Under the pieces are notes generated by a model, which saw only the letters and a program-made list of their open reading frames with translations, did no database searches and was not told where the DNA came from. Source: Bacillota bacterium (lineage in GTDB: Bacteria; Bacillota; Clostridia; Christensenellales; CAG-138). Taken from it: a stretch of 15,065 nt of DNA. This document shows, piece by piece, positions 7,908 through 13,472 of the stretch (position 1 is its first letter; every line of letters begins with the position of its first letter). The stretch is from the NCBI GenBank assembly GCA_023461495.1, contig JAEYLA010000200.1, forward strand, positions 1 to 15,065. Reading direction: 5' to 3'. Made by a program: the position numbers and the translations under genes.

Positions 7908-8618
7908 TCACCGCCCCCGGGGGAGCGAGCCGAAAAGGGGTGCCAGCGGATGAAATCCGGTCGGGGTAAAAGAGCCAAAGAAGCATCCCGGAGGCATAAA
8001 ATCCGCTGAGGACAGTTGCGGCTGTTCTGTTTGAATGACCACATCAAGACGCCAACTGAAATCATTTTTTCTGGCACATAGGGCAAAGCCTTTATACAGG
8101 CTGTCATCCAGCGTGAATACCTGACAGAACGCCTGTATCTCGTCCAGTTTTCGCGAGGCGCAGTATTCAGGAAAAGTATCAAGCTGAACCATTCCAATAT
8201 CGTTATAAGCCGTTCTTTCCAGATGTTCCGGAATGGGAACGGGCGGTTCTGAGGCGATCATTTTAGACATTGTATATGGAGCAAGAAAAGCGTTCTTTAA
8301 GTTGCTGGTTCGAACGGACGGCGTCTGCATGGTCTTTATTGCGTACCAGGTATTGCTGCCTTGCTTGCTGTACAGATGCGTTTCTTCAAGTCTATAGGTG
8401 TCCCCGGCGATTATCTTTGGAGTAAGCTCAACTGCCGGGCCATAAACTGCGGCTTTATAGCGGCATTTTATATTCTGTATTTCAACAATATCCTTCTCAA
8501 GGAATTTTTGAAAAAAAGGGTCGCTGGGCCGGATAAGATAGGACATGATGTCTTTGTTTGCAAACGGGGATGCGCTGCCTGCCGCATTGCTGTAGGTTTC
8601 ATTTTTCTGATTGCTCAC
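7908..8618 (-). CDS. Unrecognised 236-residue soluble protein
   Basis: I do not recognise the family. The start is GTG at 8618, chosen because AGGAG lies 7 nt upstream. There is no signal peptide or membrane helix. The product looks like a globular soluble protein with an Asn/Ser-rich first 20 residues, a mixed middle containing YRLEETHLYSKQGSNTWYAI and FPEYCASRKLDEIQAFCQVF, and an aromatic/Pro/Gly-rich tail (residues about 206-236) rich in Phe-Gly and Pro. A candidate -10 TATACT (8663-8668, minus strand) lies upstream. It is the only minus-strand gene between the synthase gene and a 3' relic of a second synthase copy, so it may occupy a site of insertion or deletion. Base composition is somewhat less GC-rich than the synthase. 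The clear ribosome binding site supports it as a real gene. Confidence 0.7.
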   Translation of the reverse strand: MSNQKNETYSNAAGSASPFANKDIMSYLIRPSDPFFQKFLEKDIVEIQNIKCRYKAAVYGPAVELTPKIIAGDTYRLEETHLYSKQGSNTWYAIKTMQTPSVRTSNLKNAFLAPYTMSKMIASEPPVPIPEHLERTAYNDIGMVQLDTFPEYCASRKLDEIQAFCQVFTLDDSLYKGFALCARKNDFSWRLDVVIQTEQPQLSSADFMPPGCFFGSFTPTGFHPLAPLFGSLPRGR

Positions 8619-8662
8619 TTACATTCTCCTCTCAACGCTCCGCCCTTGGTCTAATTATTGGT

Positions 8663-8691
8663 AGTATATCAAATATTACCCATAAGCAAAA
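8663..8691 (-). promoter_or_regulatory. Candidate promoter of the 236-residue protein gene
   Basis: On the minus strand, TATACT (8663-8668) lies 17 bp from a weak TTTTGC (8686-8691), about 45 bp ahead of the GTG start. The -10 match is good and the -35 match is poor. Confidence 0.35.
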
Positions 8692-8717
8692 GCGGATATT
8701 GCGCGTTGAGGCGATGA

Positions 8718-8774
8718 GCAATTCAAATGGAGAGAACCGCAACGATTATTGCACAGGTGCTGCAGTCTGCCTGA
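8718..8774 (+). pseudogene. 3' relic of a second alpha-oxoamine synthase gene
   Basis: Read in frame from 8718, this stretch encodes AIQMERTATIIAQVLQSA followed by TGA at 8772. The intact synthase ends in FEQMDRAAAIIAQVLQSV and a stop. The DNA agrees as well: GATTATTGC-CAGGTGCTGCAGTC recurs with one changed base (8744-8767 against 7727-7750). An in-frame TGA directly precedes the relic, so it is not translated as part of a longer protein. About 20 bp later comes a CACGG-GAAG-CCGTG hairpin with a T-run, echoing the GGGAA-capped terminator of the intact gene. The simplest reading is that a paralogous copy once ended here and most of it was lost. Confidence 0.65.
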
Positions 8775-8794
8775 GAACCTAGAAGCCTCTATGT

Positions 8795-8819
8795 CACGGG
8801 AAGCCGTGTGCCATTTTTT
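8795..8819 (+). terminator. Short terminator-like hairpin behind the synthase relic
   Basis: CACGG (8795-8799) pairs with CCGTG (8804-8808) around GAAG, and six T occur at 8814-8819. The stem is only 5 bp, so strength is uncertain. It is positioned like the terminator of the intact synthase gene. Confidence 0.45.
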
Positions 8820-8922
8820 ATATCATAAAGGCATGTATTCATTTTTAGTAACAGCATGCGTCAAAGTGATTGAGAAGCGGCAAAAAAAGATCGGGAGAAT
8901 AAACATTTTGTGTCTTTCAAAA

Positions 8923-8942
8923 GCACTTCATTGCGGAAGTGC
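8923..8942 (+). promoter_or_regulatory. Hairpin in the leader of the Cys-rich gene
   Basis: GCACTTC (8923-8929) and GAAGTGC (8936-8942) form a perfect 7-bp hairpin with a 6-nt loop, about 40 nt ahead of the start codon. No T-tract follows. It may be an RNA structure in the leader or an operator. I could not find a convincing sigma-A promoter in 8783-8983. Confidence 0.4.
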
Positions 8943-8983
8943 ATATACATGTAACATATCTGGAGGAAAGAGGGTTATTCCCA

Positions 8984-9610
8984 ATGTATCGCTATAACAG
9001 ACCATGTTTAAATTGTATGAACCGTACCGCCGGCAATCCTGTGAACTTCTATGAAGAGCGTACTGCTGATGTTGCGCCCCGCACGCAGAGCCAGCCTGCC
9101 GGCTATTATGCACCGAAAGCGGAAGACATAAGGCTGGGCGAAAACCCCGGTGTTTTAGAAGAGGCTGAGGGGACGGAGAAAAACGGCGTTGTATTCAAGC
9201 ATGATAAAGACGGGCTTTCCATTCATATCACAATCTACAATACAAACAACAATGCCAACGAGGGAAGCGAGGCCGGACTCAAGCAAAAGGCGGAAACCGG
9301 CGGGCAGATCAGCGGCAAGGGCGGAAAGAATGCCAACCAGGGCGGACAGATTTCCGGAAAGTGCGGGCAGAACGCAAACCAGGACGGCGAGGTCAGCGCA
9401 AAGGGCAACTGTGCAGAAGGATGCGGCAAGGAGGATCATAAAGAGGATCACGGTTGTGAACAGGAAGCGCACTGCTGCTGTGAAGACCCTTGTGGCTGTG
9501 AACAGGAAGCGCACTGCTGCGAAGGCCATTGCCATTGCGAAGAACCCTGTGGTTGCGGCTATGAAGCATACGGCCGCTATACGCAGGGGTATAGCGGTTA
9601 TGAGGCTTGA
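8984..9610 (+). CDS. Small Cys/His-rich repeat protein, possibly surface- or spore-associated
   Basis: The family is not recognised. The start ATG at 8984 is preceded by AGAGGG (9 nt) and GGAGG further up. An in-frame ATG at 8939 would add 15 residues inside a hairpin. The 208 residues divide into a short N-terminal CxxC (PCLNCMN), a charged region to about residue 95 with no signal peptide, a Gly/Asn/Gln repeat block (GGQISGKGGKNANQ, GGQISGKCGQNANQ and a decayed DGEVSAKGN), and a tail with 14 Cys and 6 His in about 65 residues. The tail carries a duplicated GCEQEAHCC unit and paired PCGC motifs, then a Tyr/Gly end. The composition suits metal binding or disulfide cross-linking, as in some spore coat or metallothionein-like proteins, but neither is proved. 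It is a single gene. The repeats are also visible as DNA repeats, indicating recent internal duplication. Confidence 0.8.
   Translation: MYRYNRPCLNCMNRTAGNPVNFYEERTADVAPRTQSQPAGYYAPKAEDIRLGENPGVLEEAEGTEKNGVVFKHDKDGLSIHITIYNTNNNANEGSEAGLKQKAETGGQISGKGGKNANQGGQISGKCGQNANQDGEVSAKGNCAEGCGKEDHKEDHGCEQEAHCCCEDPCGCEQEAHCCEGHCHCEEPCGCGYEAYGRYTQGYSGYEA
9303..9405 (+). repeat. In-gene tandem repeat, about 42 bp unit
   Basis: Two good units and one decayed unit encode GGQISGK-x-G-x-NANQ. The first two differ at scattered, mostly synonymous positions. Confidence 0.7.
9452..9522 (+). repeat. In-gene direct repeat encoding GCEQEAHCC
   Basis: TGTGAACAGGAAGCGCACTG occurs twice, about 45 bp apart, encoding the repeated Cys/His motif. 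The near-identical DNA suggests a recent duplication. Confidence 0.75.
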
Positions 9611-9711
9611 TAGCGCATATTCGTATCAAATCGCTTCTGGTGAAATGGAGCACGCCGGGGAACTTTGTGATAGGTAACAGGCAAAGCGGTTCATTTCCGG
9701 CATAACAAAAA

Positions 9712-9788
9712 GCGCCTATGCTTATGCGGAGGCGCGTGCCGGCAGTCTGTCCGGCGGCCGACAGCGGTTGACCGGCTCCAGAGGCCGG
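9712..9788. repeat. Cluster of GC-rich hairpins
   Basis: Three inverted repeats follow one another: GCGCCT/AGGCGC (9712-9717 with 9730-9735), GCCGG/CCGGC (9738-9742 with 9751-9755) and CCGGC/GCCGG (9772-9776 with 9784-9788). They lead directly into the strong terminator at 9801-9840. The 397 bp between the Cys-rich gene and the S4 gene hold this cluster, that terminator and the S4 gene promoter. No gene is supported there. Confidence 0.5.
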
Positions 9789-9800
9789 GCCGTCGCAACG

Positions 9801-9840
9801 GAAGATTCCCCGCCGTTTCCCGGCGGGGAGCTTCTTTTTA
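9801..9840 (+). terminator. Strong intrinsic terminator
   Basis: CCCCGCCG (9808-9815) pairs with 9821-9828 around a 5-nt loop. The stem extends outward through GAAG (9801-9804) with CTTC (9831-9834), and TTTTTA follows. It ends the transcript of the Cys-rich gene or of the hairpin-rich stretch before it. Confidence 0.85.
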
Positions 9841-9885
9841 TAAATAAGAAAGGAACGCAAGGCAGGGTGGCGCCGACAAGAAAAA

Positions 9886-9903
9886 ATATCCCGTGAAGGA
9901 TAT
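9886..9903 (-). terminator. Weak minus-strand terminator-like hairpin
   Basis: ATATCC (9886-9891) pairs with GGATAT (9898-9903) around 6 nt. On the minus strand TTTTT follows. No minus-strand gene feeding it is evident, so its role is unclear. Confidence 0.25.
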
Positions 9904-9964
9904 CCAATGAAGATGCGGAGTACAGCCATGTGCTTCCCTAAAATGATATCGCGCGTCAGACATA

Positions 9965-9973
9965 TGGTATACT
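9965..9973 (+). promoter_or_regulatory. Extended -10 promoter of the S4-domain gene
   Basis: TG-G-TATACT is an extended -10 element about 35 bp ahead of the ATG at 10008. No good -35 box is seen at 17-18 bp. Confidence 0.5.
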
Positions 9974-9975
9974 CT

Positions 9976-9989
9976 GTATCAGCAGATAC
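9976..9989 (+). promoter_or_regulatory. Palindrome at the predicted transcription start
   Basis: GTATC-AGCA-GATAC is a perfect 5-bp inverted repeat with a 4-nt centre, placed where transcription from TATACT would begin. A second partial inverted repeat, GGTAT (9966-9970) with ATACC (9986-9990), overlaps it. It could be a repressor site or a 5' RNA hairpin. Confidence 0.35.
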
Positions 9990-10007
9990 CAAAAAGGGAG
10001 CAGCACC

Positions 10008-10760
10008 ATGGAAGAGCAACGATTACAGCACCGGTTCCTAGAGCTTGCAGAGCGGTCCTATCACAGCGGGCGGTATACTTATACGAATTTTCTGAATTTG
10101 ATGGAATTGGACATGCTTTCGCGTATGAAAAACGAACTGCGGCATGTGCCGCATATGCTTTGGGGCGGCGCCGAGGACTGTGAACGCAAGCTGATACGCT
10201 TCGGCAATGATGAAATGTGCGGGTATGAAGAAGAGATGCCCATTGCCTGTATCCGTATATGGCCGGTAAATGCAAAGTTTGCGGATGCATTGACGCATCG
10301 GGACTTCCTGGGGGCAATCATGAATCTTGGGATTGAACGGGAGCTGATAGGCGACATCCGCGTTATAGAAGCGACAGGATATGTATTTTGCCTCAGCCGC
10401 ATCGCAATCTTTCTCATTGAGCAGCTCACAAAGGTGCGGCATACCACCGTTGCTTGCGAGATTGTGCAGGCACTGCCCGAAACTGCGACGTTATCCACAG
10501 AAACGATATCCTTGCAGGTGACTTCCGAACGGCTGGACGCGGTATTGGCGCATTTGTATCAGCTTTCCCGTACAGACGCGCAGGAATTGTTCCGCGGCGG
10601 GCGTATCTTTATCAACGACAGGTTGCAGGAAAGCTGCAGCTATGTGCCCAAAGCGGGAGAGATCATTTCAGCGCGGGGCTATGGGCGCTTTCTATACGGC
10701 GGGGTGTCCGGCAAAACAAAAAAGGGAAAGCTCGTGGCCTTGGTCAAAAGATATGTGTAG
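10008..10760 (+). CDS. ylmH: S4-domain RNA-binding protein, YlmH/RqcP2 family
   Basis: YlmH-type proteins bind RNA through a C-terminal S4 domain. In Bacillus subtilis, YlmH (RqcP2) acts in ribosome-associated quality control on stalled 50S subunits carrying peptidyl-tRNA. The 250 residues match the usual length. The N-terminal region (about 1-75) has the LELAERSYHSGRYTYTNFLNLMEL pattern, the middle (about 75-165) contains RDFLGAIMNLGIERELIGDI and CEIVQALP, and the S4 domain (about 168-230) contains SERLDAVLAHLYQLSR and GRIFINDR. GGGAG lies 7 nt before the ATG. In many Firmicutes the gene sits in the ylm/divIVA cell-division cluster; here it is alone with its own promoter. RF3, another ribosome factor, is encoded about 0.8 kb downstream but in a separate unit. 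Confidence 0.88.
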   Translation: MEEQRLQHRFLELAERSYHSGRYTYTNFLNLMELDMLSRMKNELRHVPHMLWGGAEDCERKLIRFGNDEMCGYEEEMPIACIRIWPVNAKFADALTHRDFLGAIMNLGIERELIGDIRVIEATGYVFCLSRIAIFLIEQLTKVRHTTVACEIVQALPETATLSTETISLQVTSERLDAVLAHLYQLSRTDAQELFRGGRIFINDRLQESCSYVPKAGEIISARGYGRFLYGGVSGKTKKGKLVALVKRYV

Positions 10761-10889
10761 CGTTATGGGCTTCTGTGAGTACGGCCCGCTCCTGTTCAGG
10801 CGCTATATTTCCATGCTGATTTTCCCGTTAAATATGGACAGATGGCGGGGAACTTGCTTATAAAGATCAGTTAAATTTTTGGCGGAAAC

Positions 10890-10918
10890 AAAAAAACACC
10901 CATCACTGGGTCTTTTTT
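10890..10918. terminator. Bidirectional intrinsic terminator
   Basis: ACCCA (10898-10902) pairs with TGGGT (10907-10911) around TCAC. The stem extends through six A on the left and six T on the right across one mismatch, so it works on either strand. It is 130 bp past the S4 gene stop and marks the left edge of the rearranged region. Confidence 0.75.
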
Positions 10919-11039
10919 ACTGAATTCCGTTGTCGATTTAAATATTTTGGACTTGAGAAGAAAAAAGCCGAAGGCCGTTGCTTGCAGAGAGGACCACCAA
11001 GGCTCAATCGCCTTTGCCGGATCGTTGTAATTATAACAT

Positions 11040-11052
11040 AATGCGAAGTTCA
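11040..11052 (+). repeat. Left copy of flanking 13-mer
   Basis: AATGCGAAGTTCA recurs with one change (AATGCGAAGCTCA) at 13330-13342, beyond prfC. The left copy also forms a local hairpin (TGCGAAG with CTTTGCA). Confidence 0.5.
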
Positions 11053-11083
11053 CTTTGCAGCCGCTCCTAAACATAATAGGAAG

Positions 11084-11103
11084 TTTGGATAACCGCTTAG
11101 GTT
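11084..11103 (+). repeat. Left copy of flanking 20-mer
   Basis: TTTGGATAACCGCTTAGGTT matches TTTGGATACCCGCTTGGGTT at 13304-13323 at 18 of 20 positions. Both copies can fold a small hairpin around GCTT. The copies enclose the DUF4317-like fragment and prfC. Confidence 0.6.
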
Positions 11104-11122
11104 GGGAAATTCGCCGTTTGGA

Positions 11123-11216
11123 TTTACGGATAGCCGGAAGCCGTTAACACGGGCTGTCTACTTTCCTATATCCTTATTTATCCGTAAAACCGAAGCAAGA
11201 CAACACCGCTTCCGGC
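11123..11216. repeat. Interleaved inverted repeats (A-B-A'-B')
   Basis: TTTACGGATA (11123-11132) is complementary to TATCCGTAAA (11179-11188), and the directly following GCCGGAAGC (11133-11141) is complementary to GCTTCCGGC (11208-11216). The order is pseudoknot-like if transcribed. As DNA, it could be a set of protein-binding sites just upstream of a promoter. A competing local hairpin (GATAGCC with GGCTGTC) also exists. No gene is supported in 10919-11280. Confidence 0.55.
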
Positions 11217-11232
11217 ATGATATAATTCATGC
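11215..11232 (+). promoter_or_regulatory. Extended -10 promoter inside an 18-bp palindrome
   Basis: GCATGA-TATAAT-TCATGC has perfect 6-bp arms around a consensus -10 box, with TG positioned as an extended -10. AAGACA at 11197-11202 is a possible -35 with 18-bp spacing. A repressor bound to the palindrome would cover the -10. It lies about 50 bp ahead of the DUF4317-like fragment. Confidence 0.6.
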
Positions 11233-11280
11233 TGCTGCCGCTGTTGGGACGGCGCTTCCTTATAACAGTTAGGGTTATGC

Positions 11281-11403
11281 ATGAACAAAAAAGTACGGGA
11301 GATCCGGCGCCGCTTCAGGCTCGATAAAAGTATTATCGGCAACGTATACGGCAGCTATGTAAATGAGATAGAAAAGTTGTCGCTACATTCGGAGAATTCA
11401 TGA
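11281..11403 (+). pseudogene. Truncated DUF4317-like N-terminal fragment
   Basis: The frame starts at ATG 11281 and stops at TGA 11401, encoding 40 residues that include MNKKVREIRRRF, LDKSIIGNVYGSYVNE. This matches, from memory, the N-terminus of DUF4317 proteins of Clostridia, which start MNKKE-x-x-EIRRRF and continue with a GCYVN motif in proteins several hundred residues long. The remainder is missing: the match fades after YVNE, followed by a stop and unrelated sequence. A promoter with a palindromic -10 precedes it, and AGGG lies 6 nt before the ATG, so the piece may still be expressed. The function of DUF4317 is unknown. It is most likely a decayed gene. Confidence 0.6.
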
Positions 11404-11430
11404 GGAATCGAAAAGTGTGAATCTAAATAG

Positions 11431-11544
11431 GAAAATACCATCCGTTTGTGGCTAAGATATCTAATGAACATGATCGGCAAAGAATACGAGGCTGAAAAAA
11501 GTGCTGCTCAAAATAAGCGGCTGATTACCGCTAAATTATTTTAA
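11431..11544 (+). pseudogene. Short coding relic, C-terminal-like
   Basis: The open frame between a TAG (11428-11430) and TAA (11542-11544) encodes 37 residues ending in MIGKEYEAEKSAAQNKRL and ITAKLF. The charged, helix-forming composition and the lack of a ribosome binding site ahead of its internal ATG (11464) suggest the 3' end of a lost gene. Whether it belongs to the same ancestral gene as the preceding fragment is unknown. Confidence 0.3.
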
Positions 11545-11564
11545 AAAGGAAAATTACTGAAGCG

Positions 11565-13184
11565 ATGGAAGAGATCAGGTTACATGATGAGATCAACAGA
11601 AGACGTACGTTCGCCATTATATCCCACCCGGATGCAGGCAAAACAACGCTCACAGAGAAACTGCTGCTATACGGCGGCGCAATTCGGCAAGCGGGCAGTG
11701 TGAAAAGCCGTAAAACCCGTACGTATGCCGTATCCGACTGGATGGAGATTGAAAAGCAGCGAGGCATTTCAGTAACTTCCAGTGTACTGAATTTCAATTA
11801 CAACGGTTATCACATCAACATCCTTGATACGCCCGGACATCAAGACTTCAGCGAGGACACCTATCGTACGTTGGTTGCAGCAGACAGCGCTGTAATGCTC
11901 CTTGACGGTGCAAAGGGTGTGGAGGCGCAGACGAAGAAACTGTTCCATGTGTGCCGCAAACGGGGCATCCCTATTTTTACTTATATTAATAAGCTGGACC
12001 GCGTATGTAAAAACCCGTTTGACCTCATCGATGAGCTTGAGAAAATTCTTGGTATCCGCTCTTATCCGGTAACCTGGCCTGTAGGTATAGATGGCGTGTT
12101 TAAAGGCGTGTATAACAGAGCGCTTAAGCGGCTTGAAATGTTCGAGCGTGATGGGGGCCATGGCATCAAAGTTACCGTGTCACAAGTAATGGAATTAAAT
12201 GATCCGGAATTGAAAGCGTTGATTGGAAGCGAAGCCTACAATTCACTCTGTGAGGATATAGCGCTGCTTGACGAGGCGGGGGAGGAATATGATATAACCA
12301 AAATTCTTTCAGGTAAGATTACTCCTGTCTTTTTTGGCAGTGCAATGAGTAACTTTGGCGTACAGCAGTTCCTGGAGGATTTCATACAGATGGCTCCGGC
12401 ACCAGGATACAGAAATACCAGCAAGGGCGTTTTAGCCCCTGATGACCATGAATTTGCCGGCTTTGTGTTCAAAATACAGGCAAATATGGATCCTAAACAT
12501 CGGGATCGGTTAGCGTTTGTACGCATATGCTCCGGACAGTATGAAAAGGGTATGCAAGTCTATAACGCGCGCCTGCAAAAGAATATTCGCCTTGCACAGC
12601 CCCAACAATTCCTGGCACAGGACCGGGCGGTTGTGGAAGAAGCGTATGCCGGAGACATCGTTGGGCTGTTTGATTCGGGTGAGTTCCATATTGGAGACAC
12701 CCTGTGCTCGGGGAAAAAGCCTTTCCACTTTGATCCTATCCCGATGTTTCCCGCAGAACATTTTGCCTATGTTTCCGCAATGGATGCAGGAAAACGCAAG
12801 CAGTTTGTGAAAGGGATCAATCAATTACAGACCGAGGGCGCAATACAGGTATTTCGCAATTCGGGGTCTACCGGTGAACGGTGCATCGTCGGCGTCGCAG
12901 GCGCACTGCAATTGGAAGTGCTTTCTTACCGTATGCTTGGAGAGTATAATGCTGAAATCAGAATAGAACAGTTAAGTTATCAGCACGCCCGGTGGATTGT
13001 TCCCGAAGAAGCAAACCCCGTGTTGCCCGTACTTGATGGGGACATATTGCGCGCCGTAGACCGCTTTGATCGGCCGGTCATACTCTTTAAAAACGATTGG
13101 GTGCTACAACGTATCATGGATAAAAATCCGAATGTGGAATTTGCGGATATTGCTCCATTGGAATATGAACCCATAGACGATTGA
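11565..13184 (+). CDS. prfC: Peptide chain release factor 3 (RF3), translational GTPase
   Basis: RF3 uses GTP to recycle release factors 1 and 2 from the ribosome after termination. The 539-residue product is full length (E. coli RF3 is 529). The G1 loop SHPDAGKTT (residues 20-28), RGISVTSS (G2), DTPGH at 88-92 (G3) and NKLDR from 142 (G4) are intact, and WMEIEKQRGIS and DFSEDTYRTL are RF3 hallmarks that distinguish it from EF-G and tetracycline-protection proteins. Domains II and III follow (about 290-535), including NSGSTGERCIVGVAGALQLE. The ribosome binding site is poor (AAGGA 14 nt upstream). The gene is visibly less GC-rich than its neighbours, with more A/T-ending codons, and sits between near-repeated 20-mers and gene relics, suggesting a separate origin or rearrangement. 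The protein itself looks functional. Confidence 0.95.
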   Translation: MEEIRLHDEINRRRTFAIISHPDAGKTTLTEKLLLYGGAIRQAGSVKSRKTRTYAVSDWMEIEKQRGISVTSSVLNFNYNGYHINILDTPGHQDFSEDTYRTLVAADSAVMLLDGAKGVEAQTKKLFHVCRKRGIPIFTYINKLDRVCKNPFDLIDELEKILGIRSYPVTWPVGIDGVFKGVYNRALKRLEMFERDGGHGIKVTVSQVMELNDPELKALIGSEAYNSLCEDIALLDEAGEEYDITKILSGKITPVFFGSAMSNFGVQQFLEDFIQMAPAPGYRNTSKGVLAPDDHEFAGFVFKIQANMDPKHRDRLAFVRICSGQYEKGMQVYNARLQKNIRLAQPQQFLAQDRAVVEEAYAGDIVGLFDSGEFHIGDTLCSGKKPFHFDPIPMFPAEHFAYVSAMDAGKRKQFVKGINQLQTEGAIQVFRNSGSTGERCIVGVAGALQLEVLSYRMLGEYNAEIRIEQLSYQHARWIVPEEANPVLPVLDGDILRAVDRFDRPVILFKNDWVLQRIMDKNPNVEFADIAPLEYEPIDD

Positions 13185-13197
13185 AGATTTGGAGAAA

Positions 13198-13226
13198 TTG
13201 GTATGTAAACAAGGCGCTATTATAAT
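13198..13226 (+). promoter_or_regulatory. Promoter just past prfC
   Basis: TTGGTA (13198-13203), a 17-bp spacer and TATAAT (13221-13226) begin only 13 bp past the prfC stop. No downstream gene on this strand starts before 13919. Confidence 0.5.
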
Positions 13227-13232
13227 AATGCA

Positions 13233-13300
13233 ATGACCAACTGACATCTTCTTGCAACTCCCCGCAGGGTGAACGCATCGCAACCTGCGGGGGTTTCTAA
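13233..13300 (+). ncRNA. Candidate small RNA of about 65 nt
   Basis: The transcript predicted from the promoter at 13198-13226 would run about 65 nt to a hairpin terminator and contains no plausible reading frame. It would consist of a short single-stranded 5' end and a large 3' hairpin. No known RNA family is recognised. Alternatively the hairpin simply terminates prfC and the promoter match is chance. Confidence 0.3.
13260..13297 (+). terminator. Terminator hairpin downstream of prfC
   Basis: CCCCGCAGG (13260-13268) pairs perfectly with CCTGCGGGG (13284-13292) around 15 nt, followed by GTTTCT. The stem is strong but the T-tract short. Confidence 0.65.
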
Positions 13301-13303
13301 AAA

Positions 13304-13323
13304 TTTGGATACCCGCTTGGGTT
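13304..13323 (+). repeat. Right copy of flanking 20-mer
   Basis: TTTGGATACCCGCTTGGGTT matches the sequence at 11084-11103 at 18 of 20 positions. Its two differences convert AACC/GGTT pairing to CCC/GGG pairing, so both copies keep a small hairpin. Confidence 0.6.
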
Positions 13324-13329
13324 AAACAA

Positions 13330-13342
13330 AATGCGAAGCTCA
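13330..13342 (+). repeat. Right copy of flanking 13-mer
   Basis: AATGCGAAGCTCA matches 11040-11052 at 12 of 13 positions. The order of the two repeat types is reversed relative to the left side (13-mer then 20-mer there, 20-mer then 13-mer here). Confidence 0.5.
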
Positions 13343-13472
13343 TGAAGGAACCTTAAATGTAAACGCACTTTCGAAAATTCGGAAAATACAGATTAACCTT
13401 CTCCATAACCTGATTAAGCACGATGCTCTCTCGCTATTTGTACTATCGGCAATTACACGGAACATTGGCCCA

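Noticed and set aside
9393..10019. Minus-strand frame of 208 codons spanning the intergenic region before ylmH
   Set aside because: It runs through a strong plus-strand terminator, the Cys-rich coding end and the ylmH promoter, with no ribosome binding site. It is better explained by chance.
10871..11074. Minus-strand 67-codon frame ending in a KKDPVMGVF-like string
   Set aside because: That string is simply the translation of the A-rich/T-rich terminator hairpin at 10890-10918.
11565..13184. A tetracycline ribosomal-protection protein instead of RF3
   Set aside because: The length of 539 residues, the SHPDAGKTT and WMEIEKQRGIS motifs and the domain end all match RF3. Tet(M)-type proteins are about 640 residues with different motifs.
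11040..13342. A transposon carrying prfC
   Set aside because: There is no transposase or integrase, no proper terminal inverted repeats and no target-site duplication. Only short near-repeats flank the block.
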